Positions 25,507 to 34,553 of a DNA stretch of 64,000 nt are shown here, one piece after another; the stretch's first letter is position 1; each line of letters begins with the position of its first letter. This stretch comes from an uncultured Actinomycetes bacterium (lineage in GTDB: Bacteria > Actinomycetota > Coriobacteriia > Coriobacteriales > Atopobiaceae). The stretch is from NCBI GenBank assembly GCA_900315165.1, contig OMXZ01000008.1, positions 1-64,000 on the forward strand. The letters are read 5' to 3'. The notes under the pieces are model-generated. The model saw only the letters and a list, made by a program, of their open reading frames with translations. It was not told the origin of the DNA and did not search any database. Both the position numbers and the translations under genes were made by a program.

Positions 25507-27957
25507 ATGGCGTACGAGAGCCTGATCAAGCAGATGACCCTGGAGGAGAAATGTGCGCTCCTCTCCGGCGCGGAGCCTTTCAAGACGCGCGGGATGAAGA
25601 AGTACGGCATCCCGCAGATGCAGTTCTCGGACGGCCCCCATGGCTTGCGCCTGCAGGGCGAGGGCGCCAACCACCTGGGCATCGGCGTCAGCCTGCCGGC
25701 TACCTGCTTCCCCTCGGCGGCCACTGTCGCCAACAGCTGGGATCCTGCGGTCGCCGAGGCCATGGGACGGGCGCTGGGCGAGGAGGCGCTGGCCGAGAAG
25801 GTCGACGTGGTCCTGGGCCCGGGCCTCTGCATCAAGCGCAGCCCACTGTGCGGTCGCAACTTCGAGTACTTCTCCGAGGACCCCTACCTTGCAGGCAAGA
25901 TGGCGGCGGGCATGGTCCGTGGCATCGAGTCGACGGGCGTCTCGTCCTGCCCCAAGCATTTTGCGGCCAACCAGCAGGAGACCCGTCGACAGGCGTCGGA
26001 CTCCGTGCTGGATGAGCGCACGCTGCGCGAGATCTACCTGACGGGCTTCGAGCATGTGGTGCGCGAGGGCAAACCTGGCTGCATCATGAGCAGCTACAAC
26101 CGCGTGAACGGGACCTACGCCAACGAGAACCGCCATCTCTTGCAGGAAATCCTGCGTGACGAGTGGGGTTATACGGGGGCGGTCGTGACCGACTGGGGCG
26201 GTTCCAACGACCACGTGGCGGGCGTGCGCGAGGGGTCCACCTTCGAGATGCCCGACCCGGGGCTCTCGCCCGTGCGCGAGCTCATGGCGGCGGTGCGCGA
26301 CGGCCGCCTGGACGAGAAGGACGTGGACGCCCGCGTGGAGGAGGCCCTGACCCTGATCATGCGCACGACGGGGGCCACGCGGGCGTCCGCTGGCGAGTTC
26401 GATCGCGCGGCGCATCACGCCGCGGCACGTGAGGCCGCCGCGGCATCGATCGTCCTCCTCAAGAACGAGGAGACGGGCGGCGCGCCGATGCTGCCTCTGG
26501 CCGGCGGCACCCGTGTTGCCCTGATCGGCGATTTTGCGAATACGCCCCGCTATCAGGGCGCCGGATCATCGCTCGTGAACCCGACACAGCTGGATACCCT
26601 GTTGGGCTCGATCGAAGCCAGCGGCCTGGCCTGCGTGGGCTACGAGCCAGGCTTCGAGCGCCACGGCGGCGACAACGCGGGCAAGGCCGCGGCGGCGCTT
26701 GACCTGGCGAGGCAGGCTGACGTCGTCCTATTCTGCATGGGCCTGGACGAGCAGTCCGAGTCCGAGGGCGCCGACCGCACGACGATGGCCGTCAACCAGA
26801 ACCAGATCGACCTGCTCCATCAGGTTTCGCAGGTCAACGGCAGGGTCGTCGTGCTGCTGGTGGGCGGCAGCTCGATGGAGACGGGCTGGCTCGATGACGC
26901 GCGCGCCGTCCTTTACCTGTGTCTGGGAGGCCAGGCCGGCGCCAGCGCGGCGCTCGATGCCGTGACGGGCCGCGTCAACCCCTCGGGCAAGCTGGCCGAG
27001 ACCTGGGCACGCGGCCTCGCCGACACACCGACCGCCGGCAATTTCCCCGCCCAGGGCAAAAACGCCCTGTACCGCGAGGGCATCTATGTGGGCTACCGCT
27101 ACTACCAGACCGCCGGCGTGCCTGTGGCCTTCCCCTTCGGCTACGGCCTCTCCTATACGAGCTTCGCCTACAGCGGACTGGCAATCGACCATGTGAGCAA
27201 CGCGGGCGCAACCGTTCGCCTGACCGTGAAAAATACTGGTGACGTCGCCGGTGCCGAGGTCGTGCAGGTCTATGTGGCCAAACCCGAGCACGAGGTCTTC
27301 CGCCTCGCCCAGGAGCTCAAAGGCTTCGCCAAGGTCGAGCTGCTTCCGGGCGAGTCGCGCGAGGTTGTGATTGAGCTGGACGATACCGCCTTCCGCTACT
27401 TCAACGTGAGGACCGACGCCTGGGAGGTCGAGGGCGGCACGTACGAGATCCGTGTCGGCGCCTCCAGCGAGGATATCCGTTTGACGGCGACAGCCGAGGT
27501 CGCAGGCACCGACGCCCCCGACCCCTATGCTGGCCTCGATCTTGCACCCTACGAATACGGCCAGGTGGGCGAGGTCGACGATGAGACCTTCGAGGCGCTG
27601 CTGGGACACAAGTTGCCGAGCGAGCGTGCCACCATCGACCGCAACATGTGCTTCTGCGACTTCATCCACGGCCGCAGCCCGGTCCTCTGGCTGGTGTGGC
27701 TGGTGCTTTTCCTGATCAAGCGCGGCAGCGAACGCGCCGGCAGGCCCAACCTTAATGTCCTCTTCATCTGGAACATGCCGCTGCGCGCGCTGGCCAAGAA
27801 TGCGGGCGTGGTCTTCTCGGTGGCTGCGGTCGATGGTCTCGTGATGGAAGCCCGTGGCTTCTGGGTCATCGGCATCGTCCGCATGCTTGCGGGAATCATC
27901 GCCAACCTCGCACAGAATGCGAGCCAGTCCGCTCGCCTTGCCAAGCTCAACGCCTAG
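25507..27957 (+). CDS. GH3 beta-glycosidase, conventional domain order, with C-terminal hydrophobic tail
   Basis: An 816-residue GH3 enzyme. The TIM barrel comes first (substrate motif FSDGPHGLR near residue 40, KHFAANQQETRR, nucleophile Asp in VVTDWGGSND), then the alpha/beta sandwich from about residue 310 (SIVLLKNEE) and an FnIII-like domain (about 560-680). A final ~100 residues contain hydrophobic stretches (VLWLVWLVLFLI, VVFSVAAVDGLV), which are unusual for a GH3 and suggest membrane association. There is no signal peptide, so the catalytic part probably faces the cytoplasm. AAGGAG precedes the ATG. A GtrA-like gene follows after 15 bases. Confidence 0.9.
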   Translation: MAYESLIKQMTLEEKCALLSGAEPFKTRGMKKYGIPQMQFSDGPHGLRLQGEGANHLGIGVSLPATCFPSAATVANSWDPAVAEAMGRALGEEALAEKVDVVLGPGLCIKRSPLCGRNFEYFSEDPYLAGKMAAGMVRGIESTGVSSCPKHFAANQQETRRQASDSVLDERTLREIYLTGFEHVVREGKPGCIMSSYNRVNGTYANENRHLLQEILRDEWGYTGAVVTDWGGSNDHVAGVREGSTFEMPDPGLSPVRELMAAVRDGRLDEKDVDARVEEALTLIMRTTGATRASAGEFDRAAHHAAAREAAAASIVLLKNEETGGAPMLPLAGGTRVALIGDFANTPRYQGAGSSLVNPTQLDTLLGSIEASGLACVGYEPGFERHGGDNAGKAAAALDLARQADVVLFCMGLDEQSESEGADRTTMAVNQNQIDLLHQVSQVNGRVVVLLVGGSSMETGWLDDARAVLYLCLGGQAGASAALDAVTGRVNPSGKLAETWARGLADTPTAGNFPAQGKNALYREGIYVGYRYYQTAGVPVAFPFGYGLSYTSFAYSGLAIDHVSNAGATVRLTVKNTGDVAGAEVVQVYVAKPEHEVFRLAQELKGFAKVELLPGESREVVIELDDTAFRYFNVRTDAWEVEGGTYEIRVGASSEDIRLTATAEVAGTDAPDPYAGLDLAPYEYGQVGEVDDETFEALLGHKLPSERATIDRNMCFCDFIHGRSPVLWLVWLVLFLIKRGSERAGRPNLNVLFIWNMPLRALAKNAGVVFSVAAVDGLVMEARGFWVIGIVRMLAGIIANLAQNASQSARLAKLNA

Positions 27958-27972
27958 AAAGGGGCTATCGTC

Positions 27973-28473
27973 ATGGCCTTTAAGGATTTCACGGAAAAGC
28001 ACAAGACCCTCTGGGAGTTCATCAAGTTCAACCTGCTGTCCAACATCTCGACCATCACACGTATCGCCTTGGTCGCCGTCTTCTCCATCCTGCCCTTCCT
28101 GGCAAGCCGAACCGAGCCCTTCAACTTGTTCATCTGGCACTACCCGGCGAGCGCGGGCGGGGTCGGTGCCTTCTACGTCTTTCTGCTGGCCGAGATCCCG
28201 GCGCAGATCGTCAACTACATCGTGCAGATGAAGCTGACCTTCAAGTCGACCGTCTCGCATGCCTCTGCCGCACCGCGTTTCGCCCTGCTTGCCGTGATCA
28301 ACATCATCGTGAGCACGGTCCTGCCCGGCTACGTGAACGGCGCCCTCGCCGGCTTCGGCATAGGCGGCATGCTGGCCAACCTGCTCTCGACCCTGTTTAA
28401 CCTGGTCGCCCAGGTCATCATCTGCTTCTATCCCATGAAGTATTGGGTCTTCTCTGGCAGCAACGAGAAATAG
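27973..28473 (+). CDS. GtrA-like polytopic membrane protein
   Basis: A 166-residue protein with about four hydrophobic helices, an N-terminal EFIKFNLLSNISTITR and a C-terminal FYPMKYWVFSG, resembling GtrA-family proteins that assist transfer of polyprenyl-linked sugars across the membrane. It sits 15 bases after the GH3 gene on the same strand, with AAAGGGG ahead of its ATG, so the two form an operon. This hints at a cell-surface glycan substrate (inference). Confidence 0.75.
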   Translation: MAFKDFTEKHKTLWEFIKFNLLSNISTITRIALVAVFSILPFLASRTEPFNLFIWHYPASAGGVGAFYVFLLAEIPAQIVNYIVQMKLTFKSTVSHASAAPRFALLAVINIIVSTVLPGYVNGALAGFGIGGMLANLLSTLFNLVAQVIICFYPMKYWVFSGSNEK

Positions 28474-28495
28474 AACAAATATTTCCAAAATGAGC

Positions 28496-28524
28496 TTGTA
28501 AGACCGAAACACCCGTACTAATAT
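28496..28524 (+). promoter_or_regulatory. Candidate promoter of Uma2 gene 1
   Basis: TTGTAA (28496-28501) and TAATAT (28519-28524) are separated by 17 bp within an AT-rich stretch that is unlike the surrounding DNA. Confidence 0.6.
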
Positions 28525-28571
28525 ATAGGCGAAAGAAACACACGTGCTGTATTAGGGATGGGGTGCATGGT

Positions 28572-29153
28572 ATGATGCAATCAACGGCGGAAGCTTTATG
28601 GGATGGAACGGCTATGGACGGTGAGCAGGGCACTTATACGGCAGAGGACTATTGGGCTCTGCCTGAAGGGCAGCGTGCGGAGCTGATAAAGGGGAAGCTG
28701 TACGACCTGGCCGCTCCCAGCCGAGAGCACCAGAGGCTGGTCCTTCAAATCGGTCGACTCATGAGCGACTATATCGAAGCCAATGGTCTGCCCTGCGAGG
28801 CGGACGTCGCGCCGTTCGCCGTGAACCTGCGAGCCGACGACTCGACCTTCGTTGAGCCCGACGTGCTGGTCGTGTGCGACAAGGACAAGCTCTCCGAGCG
28901 CGGCTGCGAGGGCGCACCGGACCTGATTGTCGAGGTGGTGAGTCCTTCGAGCCGCCACATGGACTATGCGACGAAGAACGCCCTCTATAGCGATGCGGGC
29001 GTGCGCGAGTACTGGATCGTCGATCCCGAGCGTCAGCGCACTACGATTTACCGATACGAGGAAGACGCGGCGCCCATGATCCTCCCCTTCAGCATGCCGG
29101 TAGCATCGGGCATCTGCCCCGACTTCAGCCTTGTGCTGGCGGAGCTTCTGTAA
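28572..29153 (+). CDS. Uma2-family (DUF820) putative endonuclease, copy 1
   Basis: A 193-residue protein with the PD-(D/E)XK-like Uma2/DUF820 fold: LPEGQRAELIKGKLYDL at the start, VEPDVLVVCD with catalytic acidic residues, APDLIVEVVSPSSR, and AGVREYWIVDPE. Family members are widespread in cyanobacteria and Coriobacteria; their biological role is poorly known. The start is uncertain (GTG 28563 or ATG 28572 or 28575). A paralogue lies at 40006, so the pair brackets the two kinase/LytTR/GH3 units. Confidence 0.85.
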   Translation: MMQSTAEALWDGTAMDGEQGTYTAEDYWALPEGQRAELIKGKLYDLAAPSREHQRLVLQIGRLMSDYIEANGLPCEADVAPFAVNLRADDSTFVEPDVLVVCDKDKLSERGCEGAPDLIVEVVSPSSRHMDYATKNALYSDAGVREYWIVDPERQRTTIYRYEEDAAPMILPFSMPVASGICPDFSLVLAELL

Positions 29154-29167
29154 GGGTGAGAAAAAGG

Positions 29168-30523
29168 TTATAGCGACAAGAGGATGCGAGCCTGGCCTGG
29201 GCCGATGGTTAGCGTGCCGCCCAGGCGTGTCGCGACGGAGCGCGCTTGATCGAGCATCGTGGAGGACGGTACGGTATTGCCGGGTATGTTGGCGGCAAGC
29301 AAGTACAGCGCGCCCTGACGTCGGCTGGAGAGCAGTACGGTCGAGTCGTCGCTCTCCGCTGCCGCATCGACCGAGGAGTCCACGAGGCAGCCGACGAGCG
29401 CGTACAGGTCGGCGGGGGAGACGGCGGCAAGGGCGGACCCGTCCACCATGCATTCGAGGGAGACACCGCGCTGGCGTGCGAGCAAAGCCTTCTCGGTAAG
29501 GATGACGTCGAGCGCCTCGTTGCCAGTCTTTGCGCGCATGTCGTATACATCGATCTCGCGGGCGACCCGCGCAAGCTGGGACCGGTCGATGCGCACGGAG
29601 CCGTCGGCGCCCGTCCCACCCTCGCTCAGCTGCCGCAGCACAAGATGGCGAAGGTCGTGGCAGCGTCGGTCGATGGCGGCCACCGTCTCGCGCGCCAGCT
29701 CATACTGCCTCGCACCCGCATCGAGGAGGGCCTCGGCCGCGGCTTTCTCGTCGGCGATGCGCTGGGCATAGAGCAGGCGGTACTCTACCCAGAGCAGAAA
29801 ACCGCACATGAGGCCGTGCATCAGGCGGTAAGAGAGCTGGAGGCCGAAGGAGGCGTCCGTCACCGTCAGCAGTTTATTGGCAATATCGAACGAGATGACC
29901 AGGGTGCCCACGAGTGTCATCAGCACGAGCTGCCACACGCTGCCGCGACTCCCGAGGTCCTCGTGCTCGATTCTGCGGATGAAGACGAGGTAGCAGATGA
30001 GGTATACGCCGGCAAAGGTCGCAAGGGACAGGAGGAAGGATGGCGCGCTGACGGTCGACTGAGGGCCCGCCATCAGGTTCACTGGTGCTTTCTGCGCCTG
30101 CACAAAGAGCGCTTCGCTATCGAAAAGGTCGCCCGCGCCGTTCTGCCCCAGCGTGAAGCGCCAGAAATTCACCGTGCTGCTCGCGATGTTCTGCATGGTA
30201 TAGCCCGTCACGGCAGCGGCGCAGGCCGACCAGCGATCGATGCCGTGGCACCACCAGGCTCCCAATGCCATGACGCAAAGGGTTCCCAGGGACGAGGCGA
30301 GCGTCAGGAAGGACAGCTCGCACGGTCCGAGAAGGATGTTGCCATGGAACGCGGCGCAGGCGCCGAAGGTGAGGACAGGCACGAAATCGAGCGCGAGGAA
30401 GAACCCCAGGAGCCGAAGGGGGTAGGCGCGCCTGCGAGGGAGCGTGTGTACAAAGAGCAGCACGGCGACGAGGGTCTCCAAGGTTCCCACCTGGGTGACG
30501 AGCAGGTTGACGAGGGCCTTCAT
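29168..30523 (-). CDS. GHKL-type sensor kinase, unit 1, degenerate ATP site
   Basis: A 451-residue AgrC-like sensor. The N-terminal ~230 residues hold 6-7 membrane helices, including the motif GYTMQNIAS. A dimerisation/phosphoacceptor helix with CHDLRHL follows, then a GHKL-like region with GNEALDVILTEK. The usual N box Asn is not seen (LVGCLVDSSVDA replaces the LLDNAIEA type), and no glycine-rich G boxes follow, so normal ATP binding is doubtful. It overlaps the response regulator gene by 4 bases (ATGA). The paralogue at 34553 shares the same topology, GYTMQN motif and losses. Confidence 0.8.
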   Translation of the reverse strand: MKALVNLLVTQVGTLETLVAVLLFVHTLPRRRAYPLRLLGFFLALDFVPVLTFGACAAFHGNILLGPCELSFLTLASSLGTLCVMALGAWWCHGIDRWSACAAAVTGYTMQNIASSTVNFWRFTLGQNGAGDLFDSEALFVQAQKAPVNLMAGPQSTVSAPSFLLSLATFAGVYLICYLVFIRRIEHEDLGSRGSVWQLVLMTLVGTLVISFDIANKLLTVTDASFGLQLSYRLMHGLMCGFLLWVEYRLLYAQRIADEKAAAEALLDAGARQYELARETVAAIDRRCHDLRHLVLRQLSEGGTGADGSVRIDRSQLARVAREIDVYDMRAKTGNEALDVILTEKALLARQRGVSLECMVDGSALAAVSPADLYALVGCLVDSSVDAAAESDDSTVLLSSRRQGALYLLAANIPGNTVPSSTMLDQARSVATRLGGTLTIGPGQARILLSL

Positions 30524-31254
30524 GCGCCAGCTCCCATACGGGATGCAAGGGCGTCAAGCAAAGGGCCCCGTCGTGAGCGGGAGAGGGGAAAGGCGCGCCC
30601 GTCGTCCATGTGCACGTCGGCTGCGCCGACGGACGTCACGTGGTCGAGGTTGGCGAGGCAGGCGGGCGAGGTGCGGAAGAAGGCCCCCGTCCCGGCAAGC
30701 CGGCTCTCTGCTTCGGCAATAGTGCCGCGCACGCGGGGATCCTCGCCACCCGTCGACGCACCGGGCGCCAGACGGTAATACAGGTCGTGGCGGGTGGTCT
30801 CGACACAGACGATATCATCGGCATCGAGCGTCCAGGTGCGTTCGCGCGTGCTGATCGTAATCGTCTTCCTTCGCCGCAATTCCACCTCGTGCAGAATGCG
30901 CGGCATGCGGCGCGAGAGCACTCCGTACTCGACGGGCTTGATGATGAAGTCGGTCGCGTCGACTTCGTAACCACGCGCCGCATGGCGGGCAAGGCTCGTC
31001 ACAAAGACGAGTGTCGTTTGGCGGTCGAGCTCGCGCAGGTGCCGGGCGGCGGAAAAGCCGTCGACCCCGGGCATCTCGATATCCATGAAGATGAGATCGG
31101 CGGGATGGCGCTCGGGCTCGAAGTCGAAAGCAGATGCCACGCAGCGTATGTCAAGCGATACGCTGCCCTCGGCGGAATACCGTCGCAGGCAGGATGAGAG
31201 GCAGTCTGCGTCGGCGTCGTCATCCTCGATGACCAGCACCTTGAGTTCGTCCAT
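30520..31254 (-). CDS. LytTR-family response regulator, unit 1
   Basis: A 244-residue regulator with a receiver domain (acidic pocket VIEDDDAD, phospho-Asp in LIFMDIEMPG, Lys in IIKPVEYG) and a C-terminal LytTR DNA-binding domain (FFRTSPACLANLDHV, then FPLSRSRR). GGAAGG precedes the ATG. It is divergent from the GH3 gene 2; the ~100-base gap holds a 21-bp-spaced direct repeat of the type LytTR proteins bind. It probably activates GH3 gene 2 and perhaps gene 1. Confidence 0.92.
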   Translation of the reverse strand: MDELKVLVIEDDDADADCLSSCLRRYSAEGSVSLDIRCVASAFDFEPERHPADLIFMDIEMPGVDGFSAARHLRELDRQTTLVFVTSLARHAARGYEVDATDFIIKPVEYGVLSRRMPRILHEVELRRRKTITISTRERTWTLDADDIVCVETTRHDLYYRLAPGASTGGEDPRVRGTIAEAESRLAGTGAFFRTSPACLANLDHVTSVGAADVHMDDGRAFPLSRSRRGPLLDALASRMGAGA

Positions 31255-31265
31255 GGCACCTTCCG

Positions 31266-31329
31266 ATTACGCCAAAATCCGTTGCACGGGCGTCAAAAGA
31301 ACGCCGTGGGGCGCGCGCCTCCCTATCGT
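31266..31329 (+). promoter_or_regulatory. Candidate LytTR site and promoter of GH3 gene 2
   Basis: ATTACGCC (31266-31273) and GCGTCAAAA (31290-31298) have CGYC cores at 31270 and 31291, exactly 21 bp apart, and match the site at 25411 almost base for base. TATCGT (31324) lies 33 bp after the second core. Confidence 0.65.
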
Positions 31330-31374
31330 TTCCGATGATAGCAAGGAGAAGGTCTGTTGGCGAAAGGAGAAGGA

Positions 31375-34300
31375 GTGGCACATAATGAGAAAGGCGCGCG
31401 CTTGCGGATGCGACCGGGCAAGTTCCTGGCGCTCACGGTGGTGCCGATGGCGTTGGTGCTGGTTGTTGCTCTGCTGCTTACGGCTGCGGGTACGGTGTTT
31501 GCGCCGACGCTCGGCGCTCTTTTTGGCGAGGGTGCGCAGACGGTGCAGAACCCGGACGGCGTCGAGGAGGATGCCGCCGACTACTACGAGGAGAAGTACG
31601 GGAGCGCCGAGGAGGCCAAGGAGGCTGCTTACAAGACGGCAGCCCGCATCCTGCAAGAGGGCACCGTCCTGCTCAAGAACGACGGTGCGCTGCCGCTTGC
31701 CCAGGGGTCCGAAGTGACGCCGTACGGCTACGGCGCCCTGCATCCCGTCTACGGGCAGATGTCCCAGGGCGGCTCGACCAAGTGGGACGACGACCCGGTC
31801 ACGCCCGAGGAAGGGCTTTCGTCGGTCTACGAGGTCAACCGCTCGGCGCTCGAAGCCATGGAGGCGGCAGGCGACCCCGAGGTGCTTGCCGAGGCCGAGG
31901 GCGCGACGCCCGCGGGTGATACGGCAAGCCTGCTTGGCGGGGATAGCTTCATCTTCGAGTACGATCCTTCCATCTACGACGGCATCGATGCCGGCGGTAC
32001 GGGCGTGGTCTTCATCACGCGCACCGGCCAGGAGGGGCAGGACAAGAAGTTCGACGCCTATTCGGACGGTACTCCTCACTATCTGGCGCTTTCCGAAAAC
32101 GAAAAAGAGACCATCAGGGCGGCCAAGGAGCAGTGCGACAAGGTGGTCGTAGTCTTGGTTGCCTCGCAGACCATGGAGGTCGCTCCGCTGATGGACGGCG
32201 AGTACGAGGCCGATGCCATCGTGTGGATGGGCAATCCGGGCGAGCTGGGTTTCTCCGAGCTGGGGCATATCATGGACGGCGAGGTCAACCCCTCCGGCCG
32301 TACCGTGGACATCTGGGCGACCGACTTCACGGCCGACCCCAGCTATGCCAACATCGGCGACTTCCGCTACGACAACGCCGACTTCACGATGCCCGGCTTC
32401 ATGAGCGGCATGGAGAGCTCGATCGCCCGTCCCTACCTGGAGTATCAGGAGGGCGTCTATATGGGCTACCGCTATTACGAGACGGCCGATGTCGAGGACG
32501 ACGCCTTCACTTATGGCACGCTTGACGGCCAGGGCGGTATCGCCGAGGCTGGTGCGGTGACCTACCCCTTTGGCTACGGCCTGTCCTACACATCCTTCAC
32601 GCAGCAGATTAGCTCGTACGATGATTCGGGCGAAACTATCACGATGGACGTGACGGTAACCAACACGGGCGACGTCGCCGGCAAGGACGTTGTGCAGGTC
32701 TACTACGAGAGCCCCTACACGGACTACGACCGCGACCACAAGGTCGAGAAGCCCGTCTGCGTCCTCGCGGACTTCGCCAAGACGGGTCTGCTCGAACCGG
32801 GCGAGTCGCAGGCCGTGACCCTGTCCTTCGACAGGCAGGACATGGCCTCCTATGACTATACCCACGACAACGGCAACGGGACGACGGGCTGCTACCTGCT
32901 CGAGGCGGGCGACTACCAGGTGACCCTGCGCGCCAACAGCCACGATGTGATCGACACGCGTACGACGACCATCGCCGAGACGACCTTCTTCGACGGGTCC
33001 GATGCCGACCACATTCGTACCTCGGACAAGGAGGGCCAGTCCGAGCTCGACCCCGAGACCGGCGAGGCGGCGATCGACCCGTCTGCCGACTATGTCGCCG
33101 CCACCAACAAGTTCCAGGCGAGCTCCGACTACATGAACGAGGAGTCGACCATTCTTACCCGCTCCGACTGGAAGGGCACGCAGCCCGTCCGCGACGAGGA
33201 CCGTACCAAGTCGCTCGCCCAGCGCTATGCCGAGATGGCGGTGCTCGAGACCGAGTTCGACGTCGAGAACGATCGCACCTACGGCAATGTCGAGGGCAGC
33301 GTTGCCTATCACGCCGACCCGCCCGCCTCAGGCGAGGACAACGGCCTGACGCTGGCAAGCATGCGCGGCCTGTCCTACGACGACCCGCAATGGGAGAAGT
33401 TCCTCAACCAGATCGACTGGTCGGACCGCACCGCAATCGAGCAGAACTTCGCCGGTGATGCCTATCGTCTGGGCGGCATTGACAGCCTGGGCATGCCCCA
33501 GACCAAGGTCGAGGACGGCGGCAACGGCCTCAAGGTCGAGAGCATCTCGCAGTCCCAGTACGACATGGGCAAGTCCGCCTCCTATCCCTTCCACCCCACG
33601 GTGGCCTCCACTTGGAATGTCGACCTTCTCTATGAGATGGGTGCTGCCCTCGGCCAGGAGGCACTGGCAAACGGCATCAACGGCTGGTACAGCCCTGGCA
33701 TCAACCTGCACCGCTCGCCCTTCTCGGGTCGCGTCTTCGAGTACTACTCCGAGGACCCGCTGCTGTCGGGCAAGCTTGCCGCAGCCATCACCAGCGGCGC
33801 GGGCGACAACGGCCTCTTTGTGACCCTCAAGCACTTTGCGCTGAACGAGATGGAGACGAACCGCTCCAACTACTCGATGAACTGGGCCGACGAACAGACC
33901 ATGCGCGAGCTCTACCTGCGCCCCTTCGAGATCGCAGTCAAGGACGCGCGCATGACGGAGACCTATCTCGATGAGGATGGCACGCGTCAGACTAAGGTTA
34001 TGCGCGCCACGACGGGCATCATGCCCAACCAGGGCGGCGTGGGCCCCGTGGTCGGCACGGTCAACGCGGACCTGCTCCAGGGCGTGCTGCGCGGCGAGTG
34101 GGGCTTCCGCGGGCTGTGCTTCACCGACTACTGGGTGACCAGCAATAACTCCTTCCGCGACCTGGCCCTGCGCACTGGTTCCGACGCCTACCTCTCGATG
34201 TACCTGCCGATGTTCTGGAAGATGGTCGACTACGAGAGCCCCAGCGCCCAGTGGGCCATGCGCAACGCCATCCACAACATCGCCTATACGATGGCCAACT

Positions 34301-34491
34301 CCAATGCCGTGCAGGGTGCGGCGCCGGGAGCTACGTACAGGACGGCTGTCCCCGGCTGGCGTATCGGCCTGACCGTGGCAAACATTGTCGTCGCGGGTCT
34401 ATGGGTGTTGTGGCTCATCCGCGTGATCATGCGCTTCCGTGCGTGCAAGGCGCATCCGGAGACCTTCAAGCCGCGTCGTCGCGACAAGTAG
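31375..34491 (+). CDS. Membrane-tethered GH3 glycosidase with reversed domain order, gene 2
   Basis: A 1038-residue GH3 protein. After a basic N-terminus and one membrane helix (about residues 18-45) comes the alpha/beta sandwich (ILQEGTVLLKNDGALPL), then an FnIII-like part (VTNTGDVAGKDVVQVYY), then the TIM barrel (EYYSEDP, KHFALNE, nucleophile Asp in LCFTDYWV). A second membrane helix and a basic tail close the protein. Reversed order is known from Ruminococcus and Butyrivibrio beta-glucosidases. The loop usually reading MSSYN(R/A)VNG is TGIMPNQGGVGP, so specificity may be unusual. GTG 31375 (AAAGGAG, 5 bases away) and TTG 31357 (AAGGAG, 8 bases away) are both plausible starts. Confidence 0.88.
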   Translation: MAHNEKGARLRMRPGKFLALTVVPMALVLVVALLLTAAGTVFAPTLGALFGEGAQTVQNPDGVEEDAADYYEEKYGSAEEAKEAAYKTAARILQEGTVLLKNDGALPLAQGSEVTPYGYGALHPVYGQMSQGGSTKWDDDPVTPEEGLSSVYEVNRSALEAMEAAGDPEVLAEAEGATPAGDTASLLGGDSFIFEYDPSIYDGIDAGGTGVVFITRTGQEGQDKKFDAYSDGTPHYLALSENEKETIRAAKEQCDKVVVVLVASQTMEVAPLMDGEYEADAIVWMGNPGELGFSELGHIMDGEVNPSGRTVDIWATDFTADPSYANIGDFRYDNADFTMPGFMSGMESSIARPYLEYQEGVYMGYRYYETADVEDDAFTYGTLDGQGGIAEAGAVTYPFGYGLSYTSFTQQISSYDDSGETITMDVTVTNTGDVAGKDVVQVYYESPYTDYDRDHKVEKPVCVLADFAKTGLLEPGESQAVTLSFDRQDMASYDYTHDNGNGTTGCYLLEAGDYQVTLRANSHDVIDTRTTTIAETTFFDGSDADHIRTSDKEGQSELDPETGEAAIDPSADYVAATNKFQASSDYMNEESTILTRSDWKGTQPVRDEDRTKSLAQRYAEMAVLETEFDVENDRTYGNVEGSVAYHADPPASGEDNGLTLASMRGLSYDDPQWEKFLNQIDWSDRTAIEQNFAGDAYRLGGIDSLGMPQTKVEDGGNGLKVESISQSQYDMGKSASYPFHPTVASTWNVDLLYEMGAALGQEALANGINGWYSPGINLHRSPFSGRVFEYYSEDPLLSGKLAAAITSGAGDNGLFVTLKHFALNEMETNRSNYSMNWADEQTMRELYLRPFEIAVKDARMTETYLDEDGTRQTKVMRATTGIMPNQGGVGPVVGTVNADLLQGVLRGEWGFRGLCFTDYWVTSNNSFRDLALRTGSDAYLSMYLPMFWKMVDYESPSAQWAMRNAIHNIAYTMANSNAVQGAAPGATYRTAVPGWRIGLTVANIVVAGLWVLWLIRVIMRFRACKAHPETFKPRRRDK

Positions 34492-34518
34492 GCTACGGAA
34501 AGACCGTAAACCGTAATA

Positions 34519-34553
34519 GGCCGGGGTGGGTGATGCCTGCCCCGGCCACTTTT
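34519..34553 (+). terminator. Terminator after GH3 gene 2
   Basis: A 12-bp stem with two wobble pairs (34519-34530 with 34536-34547) and loop TGATG is followed by five T residues (34550-34554). It overlaps the end of the convergent kinase gene. Confidence 0.88.

Noticed and set aside
31336-31386. A 16-codon basic peptide frame between the LytTR gene and GH3 gene 2, considered as an AgrD-like signal peptide
   Set aside because: It overlaps the GH3 start region, has no ribosome site and lacks features of peptide pheromones. The gap at 36556-36680 also shows none.
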